Source of the DNA: an uncultured Brachyspira sp.
GTDB taxonomy: Bacteria; Spirochaetota; Brachyspiria; Brachyspirales; Brachyspiraceae
Assembly (NCBI RefSeq): GCF_944388875.1
Contig: NZ_CALXKQ010000009.1
Span: forward strand, 1 to 64,000
Reading direction: 5' to 3'
DNA: 64,000 nucleotides
The notes beneath the pieces were generated by a model. That model was not told the origin of the DNA. It did not search any database and worked only from the letters and a program-made list of their open reading frames with translations. Every line of letters starts with the position of its first letter. Position 1 is the stretch's first letter. Position numbers and translations under genes: made by a program. Shown in pieces: positions 20,025 to 28,936 of the stretch.

Positions 20025-20861
20025 ATGATGATATTAGACGGAAGAGAATTAGCAAAAGGAATTAAAGAAAATATTAAAAAAAGAGTAGATGAATTGAGTA
20101 AAAAGCCAAGAATAGATTTTTTATATTTTGAAAATGATAAATCATCAGAAGTTTATTTTACCAGAGCAAAAAAGCAGGCAGAAAGCGTAGGTATGACAGC
20201 TTCTCTTCATAATCTCCAAGAAAACACAACAGAGAATGATTTTTTAACATTAATAGAATATTTAAATAAAGAAAAAGAAACCAGCGGAATAATAGTTCAA
20301 ATGCCTCTGCCTAGTCATATAAGCAAGAAGAAAGTTTATGAAACAATATCGCCTGAAAAAGATGTTGATGCTATATCTTATATTAATTTGGGAAGAATTT
20401 TCATGGGTGAAACTGTACTTTCTCCATGTACTGCCAAAAGCTCTATTGCTTTAATTGAGAAATCAGGAGTTCAGATAGAGGGGGCTAATGCCGTTGTTAT
20501 AGGAAGAAGCGAAATAGTAGGAAAGCCTCTTGCTCATCTTCTTCTTCAAAGATCTGCCACCGTTACAATAGCACATTCAAAAACTAAAAACTTAAAAGAT
20601 ATATGTAAGAATGCTGATATATTATGCGTATCTATAGGAAAGGCAGAGTTTATAACTGGAGAATATATAAAAGAAAATGCTGTAGTTATAGATATAGGAA
20701 TTAATGTATTAGAAGACGGTTCTTTAAAAGGAGATGTTAATTTTGAAGAGGCTTCAAAGTTAGCTTCTGCTATTACTCCTGTTCCTAATGGCGTAGGAAG
20801 CGTTACTGTGGCTATGCTTTTAGATAATCTGCTTTATCTTCATACTAAATATAATTCTTAA
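20025..20861 (+). CDS. folD: bifunctional methylene-THF dehydrogenase/cyclohydrolase
   Basis: Interconverts 5,10-methylene-THF and 10-formyl-THF in the cytosolic one-carbon pathway. The 278-residue protein has VYFTRAKKQAE with the catalytic Lys region, IVQMPLPSHI, and the Rossmann GRSEIVGKPLAHLL and TPVPNGVGSVT motifs. The start at ATG 20025 follows GGAG at 8-base spacing; an in-frame TTG at 20013 overlaps that ribosome site. Confidence 0.96.
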   Translation: MMILDGRELAKGIKENIKKRVDELSKKPRIDFLYFENDKSSEVYFTRAKKQAESVGMTASLHNLQENTTENDFLTLIEYLNKEKETSGIIVQMPLPSHISKKKVYETISPEKDVDAISYINLGRIFMGETVLSPCTAKSSIALIEKSGVQIEGANAVVIGRSEIVGKPLAHLLLQRSATVTIAHSKTKNLKDICKNADILCVSIGKAEFITGEYIKENAVVIDIGINVLEDGSLKGDVNFEEASKLASAITPVPNGVGSVTVAMLLDNLLYLHTKYNS

Positions 20862-20870
20862 AAATTATAA

Positions 20871-20911
20871 AAAATAATGCATGAACTAATTTTTAAATCA
20901 TGCATTATTTT
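20871..20911. terminator. bidirectional terminator folD / radical SAM gene
   Basis: A 14-bp perfect stem, AAAATAATGCATGA (20871-20884) with its complement at 20898-20911, around a 13-base loop. The A- and T-rich stem bases serve as U-tracts in both directions. It overlaps the last codons of the convergent radical SAM gene and would end that long minus-strand transcript. Confidence 0.82.
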
Positions 20912-21471
20912 AATATATCAAAAAAATCATCAGGATATCCATACATATCGATTCTGCCGTTTTCATCAATTTCTATTTCTACATAAGTGCCGTTTACTAT
21001 ATCTTCTTTTTTGTATCTGTCAGTTAAAAACTCAATTAGCTGATTATCCGAACCGTAAAGATGATTATTAATATTTCTTTTTTCTTCTATATATCTTCCT
21101 GATATTAATATGTCGGCATAAGAGAGTACTGAATTTTTACTGCTGCTTAAAATCTCATCCTTTTCATATCCTGTATAAAGTATTATGCCAATATTAAGAC
21201 TTTTGATATTTTTCATTAATTGTATAGTTTCTTCAAGCTGATCTAAAGGCTCTCCTCCAAGTATAGTAACATTATTAATATCATATTTTATTACAGAATC
21301 TTTTATTTGGGAAATTATATTTTCTATACTAATTTCTTCTCCGCCTTCAAAACTATGCATAGAATAATTCCAGCATCCTTTGCATCTCAATTTACAGCCT
21401 TGAGTCCATATAACAAAACTATTCCCAAAGCCGTAAATCTTTGAATGCTTTTTAATATGAGCTATACGCAT
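20905..21471 (-). CDS. 4Fe-4S single-cluster radical SAM protein (NrdG-like)
   Basis: A 188-residue radical SAM protein of the activating-enzyme class. CKLRCKGC carries the three cluster cysteines, followed by LGGEPLDQ. It resembles NrdG and pyruvate-formate-lyase activases, but no anaerobic ribonucleotide reductase lies nearby. It is the last gene of the large AAA+/paralog cluster, 4 bases after the DUF1257-like gene. Association of such a protein with DUF1257 and DUF2997 genes suggests it acts in that system. The substrate is unknown. Confidence 0.82.
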   Translation of the reverse strand: MRIAHIKKHSKIYGFGNSFVIWTQGCKLRCKGCWNYSMHSFEGGEEISIENIISQIKDSVIKYDINNVTILGGEPLDQLEETIQLMKNIKSLNIGIILYTGYEKDEILSSSKNSVLSYADILISGRYIEEKRNINNHLYGSDNQLIEFLTDRYKKEDIVNGTYVEIEIDENGRIDMYGYPDDFFDILK

Positions 21472-21475
21472 AAAT

Positions 21476-21886
21476 CTATCTTGCTTCTCTCACCAAAGTA
21501 AGCTGTATCTTATTATCCTTTTTCACTTCCATTACTTTATATCCTTTAGCCTTTGCCTTTTCCATAATGGCTTTTTTCTGAGATTCTATAAACTCAAGTC
21601 TTTCTCTCTCAAGTCTTTCTCTCTCTTCTTCAAGCTTTCTTTCATAAACTTTATTATATTCCGCTTCCAATTTTTGAAGAAATGAAGATATTTCGCTGTT
21701 ATAACTGTCATAGCTTAATACATATTTTCCATTAACTAATTTAAAATATGTATTTCTAAATCTATGCAGAGATGGAATATAAATTTTATCATTCTTTAAT
21801 TCATACTGATATCCGCAATTTTTAAGTGCCTCTAAAAGTATTTCCTCATTAATAAAAGGTGTAGTAGTTTTTACTAAACAGCTCAT
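21476..21886 (-). CDS. DUF1257 (Ycf35-like) family protein
   Basis: A 136-residue protein. The start MSCLVKTTTPFINEEILLEAL and the strand-rich region after it match the DUF1257 family, known in plastids and cyanobacteria as Ycf35. The middle (residues ~75-115) is a charged coiled coil rich in Glu and Arg. The C-terminus ends with a short beta hairpin. Function is unknown. It overlaps the DUF2997-like gene by four bases (ATGA-type coupling). Confidence 0.72.
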   Translation of the reverse strand: MSCLVKTTTPFINEEILLEALKNCGYQYELKNDKIYIPSLHRFRNTYFKLVNGKYVLSYDSYNSEISSFLQKLEAEYNKVYERKLEEERERLERERLEFIESQKKAIMEKAKAKGYKVMEVKKDNKIQLTLVREAR

Positions 21887-22089
21887 TGAATACCTCCTTT
21901 TTGTATTTTTTGCTGCTGAGTATTAATCTTCTGATTATACTCATCTGTTTTTTTAATGTCTTTTATATTAGAAATTTCATCAAGCAAAGCATTAACCTCA
22001 TCCAAACAAGCCTCGCCCTTTATACCGTCAGTTTTAACATTGAGGCTTCCGTCCTCATTTATTGTTATTGTAATTCTTTCTTCTCTCAT
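21883..22089 (-). CDS. DUF2997-like small protein
   Basis: A 68-residue protein. MREERITITINEDGSLNVKTDG followed by GEACLDEVNALLDEI fits the DUF2997 pattern: a beta hairpin, then a helix preceded by a conserved Cys-containing turn. The last ~20 residues are Gln/Lys-rich. Such proteins are commonly encoded beside DUF1257, as here. Molecular function is unknown. It starts 3 bases after the upstream paralog stops. Confidence 0.68.
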   Translation of the reverse strand: MREERITITINEDGSLNVKTDGIKGEACLDEVNALLDEISNIKDIKKTDEYNQKINTQQQKIQKGGIQ

Positions 22090-22092
22090 AAA

Positions 22093-23268
22093 TTATACTC
22101 CTTTATTTTTTAATATATTTAAATATTCTTTTATATTTGCAAATGGAATTAACTGAGACAGCATTAAAAAGTCATTATCATGTTTATATAAATTTTCTAA
22201 TGTATTTAATAGATAATTACTATTAAATATTATTATTATTTCTATTATTCTAATAAAATATTTTTTTAATAATTTAGTATTTTCAGTTTCAAAGGCTTTT
22301 ACAACATCCGCTAATAAGGCTCTATTCAATCTAAACATTTCTCTAAATAATCCTACAGCAAGAGGTCCGTGAAATCCTACAGCAAGAGGTCTATTTATGG
22401 TTAAACCTGTTAAATAATTTATTATATTTGATAAACTATATTCGGTATCTTCGCCATATATGTCAATGAATACATAATTATTTGTTTTTATCTCTTTCTC
22501 TAAATAATACTTTTTATCATCATCAAAAATAGACAAAAATGCTTCTTCATTTATATTAAAAAGATATCTTAATATTTTTATATCTATGCAAGAGTTAAGC
22601 TCTTGATTATTTTCAAATATTTCAAAAAAATACAATCTTTTTTTATTTGGTATATTTTTAAGCATATAAAATGATTTTAATTCATTTTCATTAATATTAC
22701 TAATATTATTTTTAATTGATGAAAAATCATCTTTATTTATATGAATGCATTTAAAAACTTCATCAAATTCAAAATCTATTTCTTTTTTATTTAAAATTAT
22801 TTTAAATATTTCCAATGTATCATAAGATATTAATGTATATAATATTCTATTAAAGTTATTATCCTCTGAATAATTTATATCATCTTTATTTAGAATATTT
22901 TTAATATGCGAATTAAAAAATAATCCTTTTTCATAAACTCCAATTTCTTTAATATGATAATTGTAAATATAATCGGTATTTTTACACTTATACTTTGATG
23001 ATAGTATTTTTAATAATGCCTCTCTTTTATCATCATCTAAAATAAATAAAATATTAAGAAATGAATTTTTTATTTTTAAATCTTCTATAGAATTATAAAT
23101 ATTATTAAAATACTCTTTTTGAGAATCTGAAATGCTTTCATTAACTATTTTTTTACCTACATTAAGAAGCAGATTTTCTCTGTCTTCTTTATTAAGTCCA
23201 TTTAAAAATACTTCTCTTTCATTTTCAGGAAGTTTATAATACATATTTTCGAATAAAGATAAAGACAT
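22093..23268 (-). CDS. cluster paralog 8, helical-repeat protein lacking the C-terminal module
   Basis: A 391-residue member of the tandem family. The N-terminus MSLSLFENMYYKLPENERE matches its three upstream neighbours, as do the recurring 'IxPxxKRxxFFExFENN' helices. It lacks the shared C-terminal KKxNKSSLAYIMD module and ends in an unrelated Ile/Asn-rich helical region. Near residue 295 there is a small tandem duplication, PLAVGFHGPLAVGL, also visible as a direct DNA repeat at about 22358-22395. AAGGAG precedes the start. Function unknown. Confidence 0.85.
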   Translation of the reverse strand: MSLSLFENMYYKLPENEREVFLNGLNKEDRENLLLNVGKKIVNESISDSQKEYFNNIYNSIEDLKIKNSFLNILFILDDDKREALLKILSSKYKCKNTDYIYNYHIKEIGVYEKGLFFNSHIKNILNKDDINYSEDNNFNRILYTLISYDTLEIFKIILNKKEIDFEFDEVFKCIHINKDDFSSIKNNISNINENELKSFYMLKNIPNKKRLYFFEIFENNQELNSCIDIKILRYLFNINEEAFLSIFDDDKKYYLEKEIKTNNYVFIDIYGEDTEYSLSNIINYLTGLTINRPLAVGFHGPLAVGLFREMFRLNRALLADVVKAFETENTKLLKKYFIRIIEIIIIFNSNYLLNTLENLYKHDNDFLMLSQLIPFANIKEYLNILKNKGV

Positions 23269-23269
23269 A

Positions 23270-24769
23270 TTAATTCTCCTTAATATGATCTATAAGTTTT
23301 ATATTATCATTATCTTCCATAATATAATTTATAGAAGACTGATTATTCCTTTTATAGTACACAGTTTTATACAGGTTATTAATATAATCTATAATCTTAT
23401 TAAATTTTTTAATATCTTTAATTCCTGAATCTAAAATATTTTCTATATCATCGCATGATTTTTGATACTGCTTTTTATTATTATCATCTAAGTCTTTTAT
23501 AAGCCATGATATTTCTGTTAATTTAGCTTTGCATTTGCTTAGATATTTTATTAGTATTTGATTGTCTAAATCTGATGAATAAGCATTAAATAAACTTAAA
23601 TAATTATTCATTTGATATATATTTACATATTTTGATAATGAAATAAAATCTTTTATATTTTCTATATTATTAATATATTTAAGGGAATCCAAAACATTAT
23701 TAATTTCAAGCTTCATAATAATATCTAATATTCTATTAAGAACAAAACGCTCGATATTTTCCAATTGATTGTATAAAGCAGCAATAATAGAAATAATCTG
23801 TCCTCCGAAAAGAACAAGCATGCGAAGTCCTTGAGAGCCGTTTGTTAAAAACTCTCTGATTTCAGAATTCATGCCGCTTTTATTAAGAAAAAAAGTTTCT
23901 ATATCTTTTGCATCTTTAAGAAATATCAAATTATTATTTCCGCTGCTCCATAAAGTATTAACTATGCTTGTATTATTAGGAAATATAAAGCCTATACCGC
24001 TTTCTGTATTAATCCAAGCAAAACTGGTACCGCTTTTATTATTTAAATCTATTTTTTGATTATCCATATTATTTCTGAATATTTCTAAAAAAGCCTCTTT
24101 ATTTGTATTAAGCATATTCCTAAGAATTTTTATAAATGCAACGTCCCTAAGTTCATCCGTATTTTCAAATTGATTAAAAAAGTATTCTTTTTTGTCTTCA
24201 GGTATATTAAAAAGAACTTCTAAAAATTTTGAATTAAGCTCTCTTGTATCATAATAATTATCAAAGTTATAATCATATTTTCCAAAAAAATCATTAGCTT
24301 GAGAACTTATATTAATATATCCGAATGAGTTTAAAATTTCTATAACTTTTGATGATATTGCAATATATATAATTCTGTAAAACTCAGATTCATTTCCTTT
24401 AATGTTTTCTATAATAGAATCGATATCATTTTTTCTGTTTGGAACTATATTTTTTATATTATCTTTGGACATGCTATAGGAGTAATTTATTTTGCAGTCA
24501 TTTATAGTTTCAAATATTTGTAAAAAATCATTTCTTTTTGATTTGATTATGCTGTTAAATACGGTCAAAAAAGAGTTTTTATCATTATCAGGTATGCTGC
24601 TGAATATATTTTTAAAATATTCTTTTTTATTATCATCAACATTTAATAAAGCATTATCTCTATTTATTACAAATAATAATTTTTCTTTTTCATTTCTAGG
24701 CAGACTCTTAAAAAAAATCTCTCTTTCATTTTCAGGAAGACTGTAATAAATATCCTCATAAAATGCCAT
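23270..24769 (-). CDS. cluster paralog 7, helical repeats plus C-terminal module
   Basis: A 499-residue protein. Residues 1-100 carry the family N-terminus (MAFYEDIYYSLPENERE). Residues ~190-250 have the LFNIPEDKKEYFFNQFEN and LRNMLNTNKEAFLEIFRN helices. The last ~85 residues are the shared module with both invariant cysteines (LSKCKAKL and KSCDDIE), but the terminal motif is diverged, KRNNQSSINYIME. A region around 235-300 is not shared with the neighbours. No signal peptide; predicted cytosolic. Function unknown. Confidence 0.85.
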   Translation of the reverse strand: MAFYEDIYYSLPENEREIFFKSLPRNEKEKLLFVINRDNALLNVDDNKKEYFKNIFSSIPDNDKNSFLTVFNSIIKSKRNDFLQIFETINDCKINYSYSMSKDNIKNIVPNRKNDIDSIIENIKGNESEFYRIIYIAISSKVIEILNSFGYINISSQANDFFGKYDYNFDNYYDTRELNSKFLEVLFNIPEDKKEYFFNQFENTDELRDVAFIKILRNMLNTNKEAFLEIFRNNMDNQKIDLNNKSGTSFAWINTESGIGFIFPNNTSIVNTLWSSGNNNLIFLKDAKDIETFFLNKSGMNSEIREFLTNGSQGLRMLVLFGGQIISIIAALYNQLENIERFVLNRILDIIMKLEINNVLDSLKYINNIENIKDFISLSKYVNIYQMNNYLSLFNAYSSDLDNQILIKYLSKCKAKLTEISWLIKDLDDNNKKQYQKSCDDIENILDSGIKDIKKFNKIIDYINNLYKTVYYKRNNQSSINYIMEDNDNIKLIDHIKEN

Positions 24770-24781
24770 ATTAAAAACTCC

Positions 24782-26182
24782 TTAATTAATGTACTCTATA
24801 TATTTAATATTTTCGTCTTCATCATCCATTATATAAGCCAAAGAAGATTTATTATGCTTTTTATAATAGGCATTTTTGTATATATTATTGATATGCTCTA
24901 TAATTTTATTAAACTTTTCTTTGTTTTCAATTCCTCTGTCAAGTACAGAGTCAATTTCTTTACATGACTTTTTATAATCTTCTTTAATTGCATGCTCAAA
25001 ATCTTCTATAAGCCATGATATTTCTGTTAATTTTGCTTTACATTTACTTAAATATTCTATATAGATATCATTATCTATACTTGTAGCATTATTATTATAA
25101 GTAAACTCGTTATCATTAATTTGTGTTTCTTTTGCATTTTTTTCTGATTTATTTGAAACATTTGAGAATAAATTTATATAATCTTCTAATTTTTCTAATA
25201 CAACAATTGATGAAAAATGATTTACACTTTCCTGCATATTTTCATCTAAACTCTCAAATATATCAATAAGCTTTTTAGTTTGAAAATTAACAATACTCTC
25301 AAAGATTCTTAAGAAAAAGAAAGATTCTATTTTAGACTGAAAACATTTATATATATCAATAATCCTACTATAATTATAAGAATCTTCCAAATAATCTAAT
25401 ATAGTTTTTTTTTCATCTGTAGTAGAAAGAGAAGTTCCCCATCTCCATGCTCCAGCATAACTAATATCCCTAACATTATTTATATCTGCTTCTTTTACAT
25501 TTTTAAATATATATAAAAATAAATCTCTATCCATATTTAATACTACTCTAAACATTTTGATAAACTCTGAATCTTTAAACTCTGAATTCTTTTCAAATTC
25601 TTCAAAGAAATATATTATTTTTTCTTCAGGAAATTTATAAAGCATATTAAGAAGTTTTTCATTATTATTTTTATAATAGTTATATTTACTTTCAAGTGAA
25701 TAAATATTCAGAAGTGAATTATTAAAATAGTTATATGATATTTGAGAAATTACTGATACAACTTCTATAATTTTTATATCAATAATAAATTGCAATATTC
25801 TTCTAAATTTTCTTAAATTCAAAAATTTATTTAATTTTTCTTTATACTGATCAAATATATCTGCTATAATAGTTAGGTTGTTATACTCTTCTGAAATTCT
25901 TTTATCATTAATATTATTAGAAACAATATCTAATAATATTTCTCTTTTATCTTCATCTAAATAATTAAAAATATCAATAAATGATTTCTTTGTTTTTTCA
26001 TCTTTCAATTCTTTATAAATACTTTCGAATCTTTCTTTTTGATTATTGGATACATTTGAATAAAGATCATTTTTTTTCAAAGAAAGCATTAATGATTGTC
26101 TGTCTTCTTCTGACAAACTATTTATAAAAGTTTCCCGCTCATTTTCTGGGAGGCTGTAATACATATCCTCATAAAAAGCCAT
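24782..26182 (-). CDS. cluster paralog 6, helical repeats plus C-terminal module
   Basis: A 466-residue protein with the same architecture as its neighbours: N-terminal MAFYEDMYYSLPENERETF, repeated helices such as YKFPEEKIIYFFEEFEKN and NMDRDLFLYIFKN, and the C-terminal module with CKAKLTEI, KSCKEID and KKHNKSSLAYIMD. The repeated 'LPEExRxxFFxxL' pattern recalls alpha-helical repeat scaffolds, a structural impression only. The gap to paralog 7 is 12 bases and AGGAG precedes the start. Confidence 0.85.
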   Translation of the reverse strand: MAFYEDMYYSLPENERETFINSLSEEDRQSLMLSLKKNDLYSNVSNNQKERFESIYKELKDEKTKKSFIDIFNYLDEDKREILLDIVSNNINDKRISEEYNNLTIIADIFDQYKEKLNKFLNLRKFRRILQFIIDIKIIEVVSVISQISYNYFNNSLLNIYSLESKYNYYKNNNEKLLNMLYKFPEEKIIYFFEEFEKNSEFKDSEFIKMFRVVLNMDRDLFLYIFKNVKEADINNVRDISYAGAWRWGTSLSTTDEKKTILDYLEDSYNYSRIIDIYKCFQSKIESFFFLRIFESIVNFQTKKLIDIFESLDENMQESVNHFSSIVVLEKLEDYINLFSNVSNKSEKNAKETQINDNEFTYNNNATSIDNDIYIEYLSKCKAKLTEISWLIEDFEHAIKEDYKKSCKEIDSVLDRGIENKEKFNKIIEHINNIYKNAYYKKHNKSSLAYIMDDEDENIKYIEYIN

Positions 26183-26244
26183 ATTAAAAAACTCCTAAAC
26201 AATATTGAATATTATATATTATATGCCTTTATAATTCAAATCTT

Positions 26245-27558
26245 TTATATTTCTATCTTCTCCATAAGCTCAATCTCATCATCTATATCCATTATAAGCA
26301 ATAGAGTAGATTTATTATACTTCTTATAATAAGCCGTTCTGTAAAGCTGATTTATATCATCTATTATTTCATTTAACTTATATTTATCGCTTATGCCGAA
26401 GTCCAAAATATTTTCTATTTCCAAACAGGCATTATTATAATATTCTTTTACAGCATACTCAAAATCTTCAGAAAAATATATTATATCTTTAATTTTTTCT
26501 TTGCATTTTGATATATATTTGTAGTCTATATAATTACTATTGACAATCTCTATTTCTTCTTCTTTGCTTTCCTCTGTATAACTGAATATATTTAAATAGT
26601 TTTCTATATTTTCAAATGTTATATAATATGAAAGAAGCAGAAAATTTTCTCTTATATCTTCTCCAAGGCTGTCAAAAACCTCTAATAATTCTTTAACCTT
26701 AAACTTCAAAACAGATTCTAAAACTCTGAAAAATACTTTGCATTCTATCTCTGATTTTAATATCTCATAAAAACTATTTATAGAACTGTAATAATCAAAA
26801 TATATATTTCTGCAAACCTGAGAAGAGTAAATGTTATATGATTTATGTATGTATGATTCCTTATTTATATCCTCAAAAATATCTAAAAAAAGTTCCTCAT
26901 CCATATCAAGTATTACTTCAAGCATCTTAATAAACTCATTATTTTTAATGTGATCATTATTTTTAAACTCTTCAAAGAAAAATATTCTTCTCTCTCTAGG
27001 TATATTAAAAAGTATATTCAATAATTTCTCAGAACTTTTGCCTTTATATTTATGCTTGTATGAATTCATTTTTATATAAGAATTATTTACTAAACTGTAT
27101 TCATAATTATATAATTCTTTTAATATCTCAGACATCTTTATATCTATAATAACTTTTAAAAGTCTTTTAAATAAAGTGTCATCAGAAAATCTTAAAAGTT
27201 TATTCATGTCTATTTTTTCATAATCCTTACATATATTTTTTAAATCATTAAAGTCATTAAAAAAATATAAAGCATCCGTATTTATATTATTAAAAAGCAT
27301 CTCCAATAATAAATATCTTTTCTCTTCATTTAAATTATTAAATATATATAAAAAAGCATCCTTATCTTTTTCTTTCATCATTCTTTCGTATATATTAGTA
27401 AATTTTTCTCGCTGTTTATCTGATGCATTTTTTAAATATAAATTATTTCTTTTAATAGTTCCAAGCAGTTCGTTTTTTTCTTCTTCGGATAAGCTATTAA
27501 TAAATATTTCTCTATCGCTCTCTTCTAAATTATAATAAATATCGTCATAAAAAGACAT
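26245..27558 (-). CDS. cluster paralog 5, helical repeats plus C-terminal module
   Basis: A 437-residue protein. I chose ATG 27558 so that it begins MSFYDDIYYNLEESDRE like the other paralogs; the frame from 27591 adds 11 unconserved residues. Helical repeats run to about residue 330 (LFNIPRERRIFFFEEFKN, LDMDEELFLDIFED). The module follows with CKEKIKDI, NACLEIE and KKYNKSTLLLIMD. Function unknown. Confidence 0.84.
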   Translation of the reverse strand: MSFYDDIYYNLEESDREIFINSLSEEEKNELLGTIKRNNLYLKNASDKQREKFTNIYERMMKEKDKDAFLYIFNNLNEEKRYLLLEMLFNNINTDALYFFNDFNDLKNICKDYEKIDMNKLLRFSDDTLFKRLLKVIIDIKMSEILKELYNYEYSLVNNSYIKMNSYKHKYKGKSSEKLLNILFNIPRERRIFFFEEFKNNDHIKNNEFIKMLEVILDMDEELFLDIFEDINKESYIHKSYNIYSSQVCRNIYFDYYSSINSFYEILKSEIECKVFFRVLESVLKFKVKELLEVFDSLGEDIRENFLLLSYYITFENIENYLNIFSYTEESKEEEIEIVNSNYIDYKYISKCKEKIKDIIYFSEDFEYAVKEYYNNACLEIENILDFGISDKYKLNEIIDDINQLYRTAYYKKYNKSTLLLIMDIDDEIELMEKIEI

Positions 27559-27655
27559 AATTCTCTCATCCCCCTTAACAACTATGTCCAATATAAATTA
27601 AAATTATAAACAATATTTAAATAATTTCTATATTAATAATAAATATTTTTTAATA

Positions 27656-28312
27656 TTAATTTTCAACAAACTCATTAACATTTATAGTTTCTATAAAATT
27701 AATATCTTCATCATTATCCATTATAAAAGCAAGAGATGACTTATTATTTTTTTTATAATAAGCACTTCTGTATAAATTATTAATATAGTCTATAACATTA
27801 TTAAATCTATCAACAAAATCATTAATGCTCTTTGTACCTTTCATAGTATTAAAATCTTCTTCCAAACTTCTTTGCAAATCTAAACAAGAATCTTCATAGC
27901 TTTTTCTTGAGGCATAATCAAAATCTTTTATAAGATTTTTTACTTCCTCTATCTTTAATCTGCATTCATTTGCTGAAGAGTTTATTTTTATTTTAAACTT
28001 TTCTATATTTATTTTTATAGTTTCTTTTTTGTTTTCATCATTTTTATCTTCTCTATTTTTTGATTCATTATTTTCTTTATTGCCGTATACAGAATTACTA
28101 TTGCTATTTTCACCGAACATTATATCATAAGTTATATCATCTATATCATCTGCTATACTGTTTAAATTATCTGCTACCGTATTGGCAAGCTCTTCAATAT
28201 TGTCAATAAAATCCATAAAGTTATAATATGTATTTCTATTGGAATTACTGAAGTTTTTGAACTTATCCTTTAATTCATTAACTTTTTTATCAAAAGAAGT
28301 ATTATTGCTCAT
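27656..28312 (-). CDS. cluster paralog 4, short protein with C-terminal module
   Basis: A 218-residue protein in which the helical-repeat N-terminus is replaced by an amphipathic region (ELANTVADNLNSIADDIDD) and a hydrophilic Asn/Glu/Lys linker. The C-terminal module has CRLKIEEV, DSCLDLQ and KKNNKSSLAFIMD, with a ~10-residue insertion in the middle. GGAGG precedes the start, and the start overlaps the paralog 3 gene by 11 bases. Function unknown. Confidence 0.85.
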   Translation of the reverse strand: MSNNTSFDKKVNELKDKFKNFSNSNRNTYYNFMDFIDNIEELANTVADNLNSIADDIDDITYDIMFGENSNSNSVYGNKENNESKNREDKNDENKKETIKINIEKFKIKINSSANECRLKIEEVKNLIKDFDYASRKSYEDSCLDLQRSLEEDFNTMKGTKSINDFVDRFNNVIDYINNLYRSAYYKKNNKSSLAFIMDNDEDINFIETINVNEFVEN

Positions 28313-28847
28313 TAATATCCTCCAGTTTTATTAAATCAAGCTCATTATCATCATCCATTATAAAAGCAAGAGATGATTTGTTATGCTTTTTATAATAAGC
28401 ACTTCTGTATAAATTATTTATGTATTCTATAGTTTTATTTAAATCATCATAAGTCTTTATATATTCTAAACTCTTTTCCAAATCTATACAAGAATCTTCA
28501 TAACTTTTTCTTGAAGAATAATCGAAGTTTTCTATTAATTCTTTTATCTCTTTAATTTTATCTTTGCATTTATTAATAATATTGATGCTTATATCTTTTT
28601 TAAGCTCTTTGCTGTCGGCAATGATTTCTTTTTCTGCTTTTTTGTCTTTTGACATAGTATGACTGTTTATTTCTTTAACAGCCGCTGCATTACTATTTTT
28701 TGATGATGTTCTTTTTATTCTAGCATTGTTTTTATTATTTTTTCTATTTTCTGCCTTCTCTATTTTTTCATTTAAAAACTGCAAAGTGTCTTCAAATTTC
28801 TCATCAAAACCATCAACAGCATCTGCAATAATTTCAAAAATACTCAT
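28302..28847 (-). CDS. cluster paralog 3, short protein with C-terminal module
   Basis: A 181-residue protein. Residues 1-40 are an amphipathic helix (IFEIIADAVDGFDEKFEDTL), then a basic Lys/Asn/Ala/Ser linker, then the module: CKDKIKEI, DSCIDLE, KKHNKSSLAFIMD. Its module is closest to that of paralog 4, including the FDYxSRKSYEDSC stretch, suggesting a pairwise duplication. Function unknown. Confidence 0.85.
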   Translation of the reverse strand: MSIFEIIADAVDGFDEKFEDTLQFLNEKIEKAENRKNNKNNARIKRTSSKNSNAAAVKEINSHTMSKDKKAEKEIIADSKELKKDISINIINKCKDKIKEIKELIENFDYSSRKSYEDSCIDLEKSLEYIKTYDDLNKTIEYINNLYRSAYYKKHNKSSLAFIMDDDNELDLIKLEDINEQ

Positions 28848-28936
28848 AAAAATACCTCAATATATTTAATTTATAGTATTATTATAATAAATATTTATGA
28901 CAAAAAATGACGCTGTTTTTAATTTTTTATAAAAAA

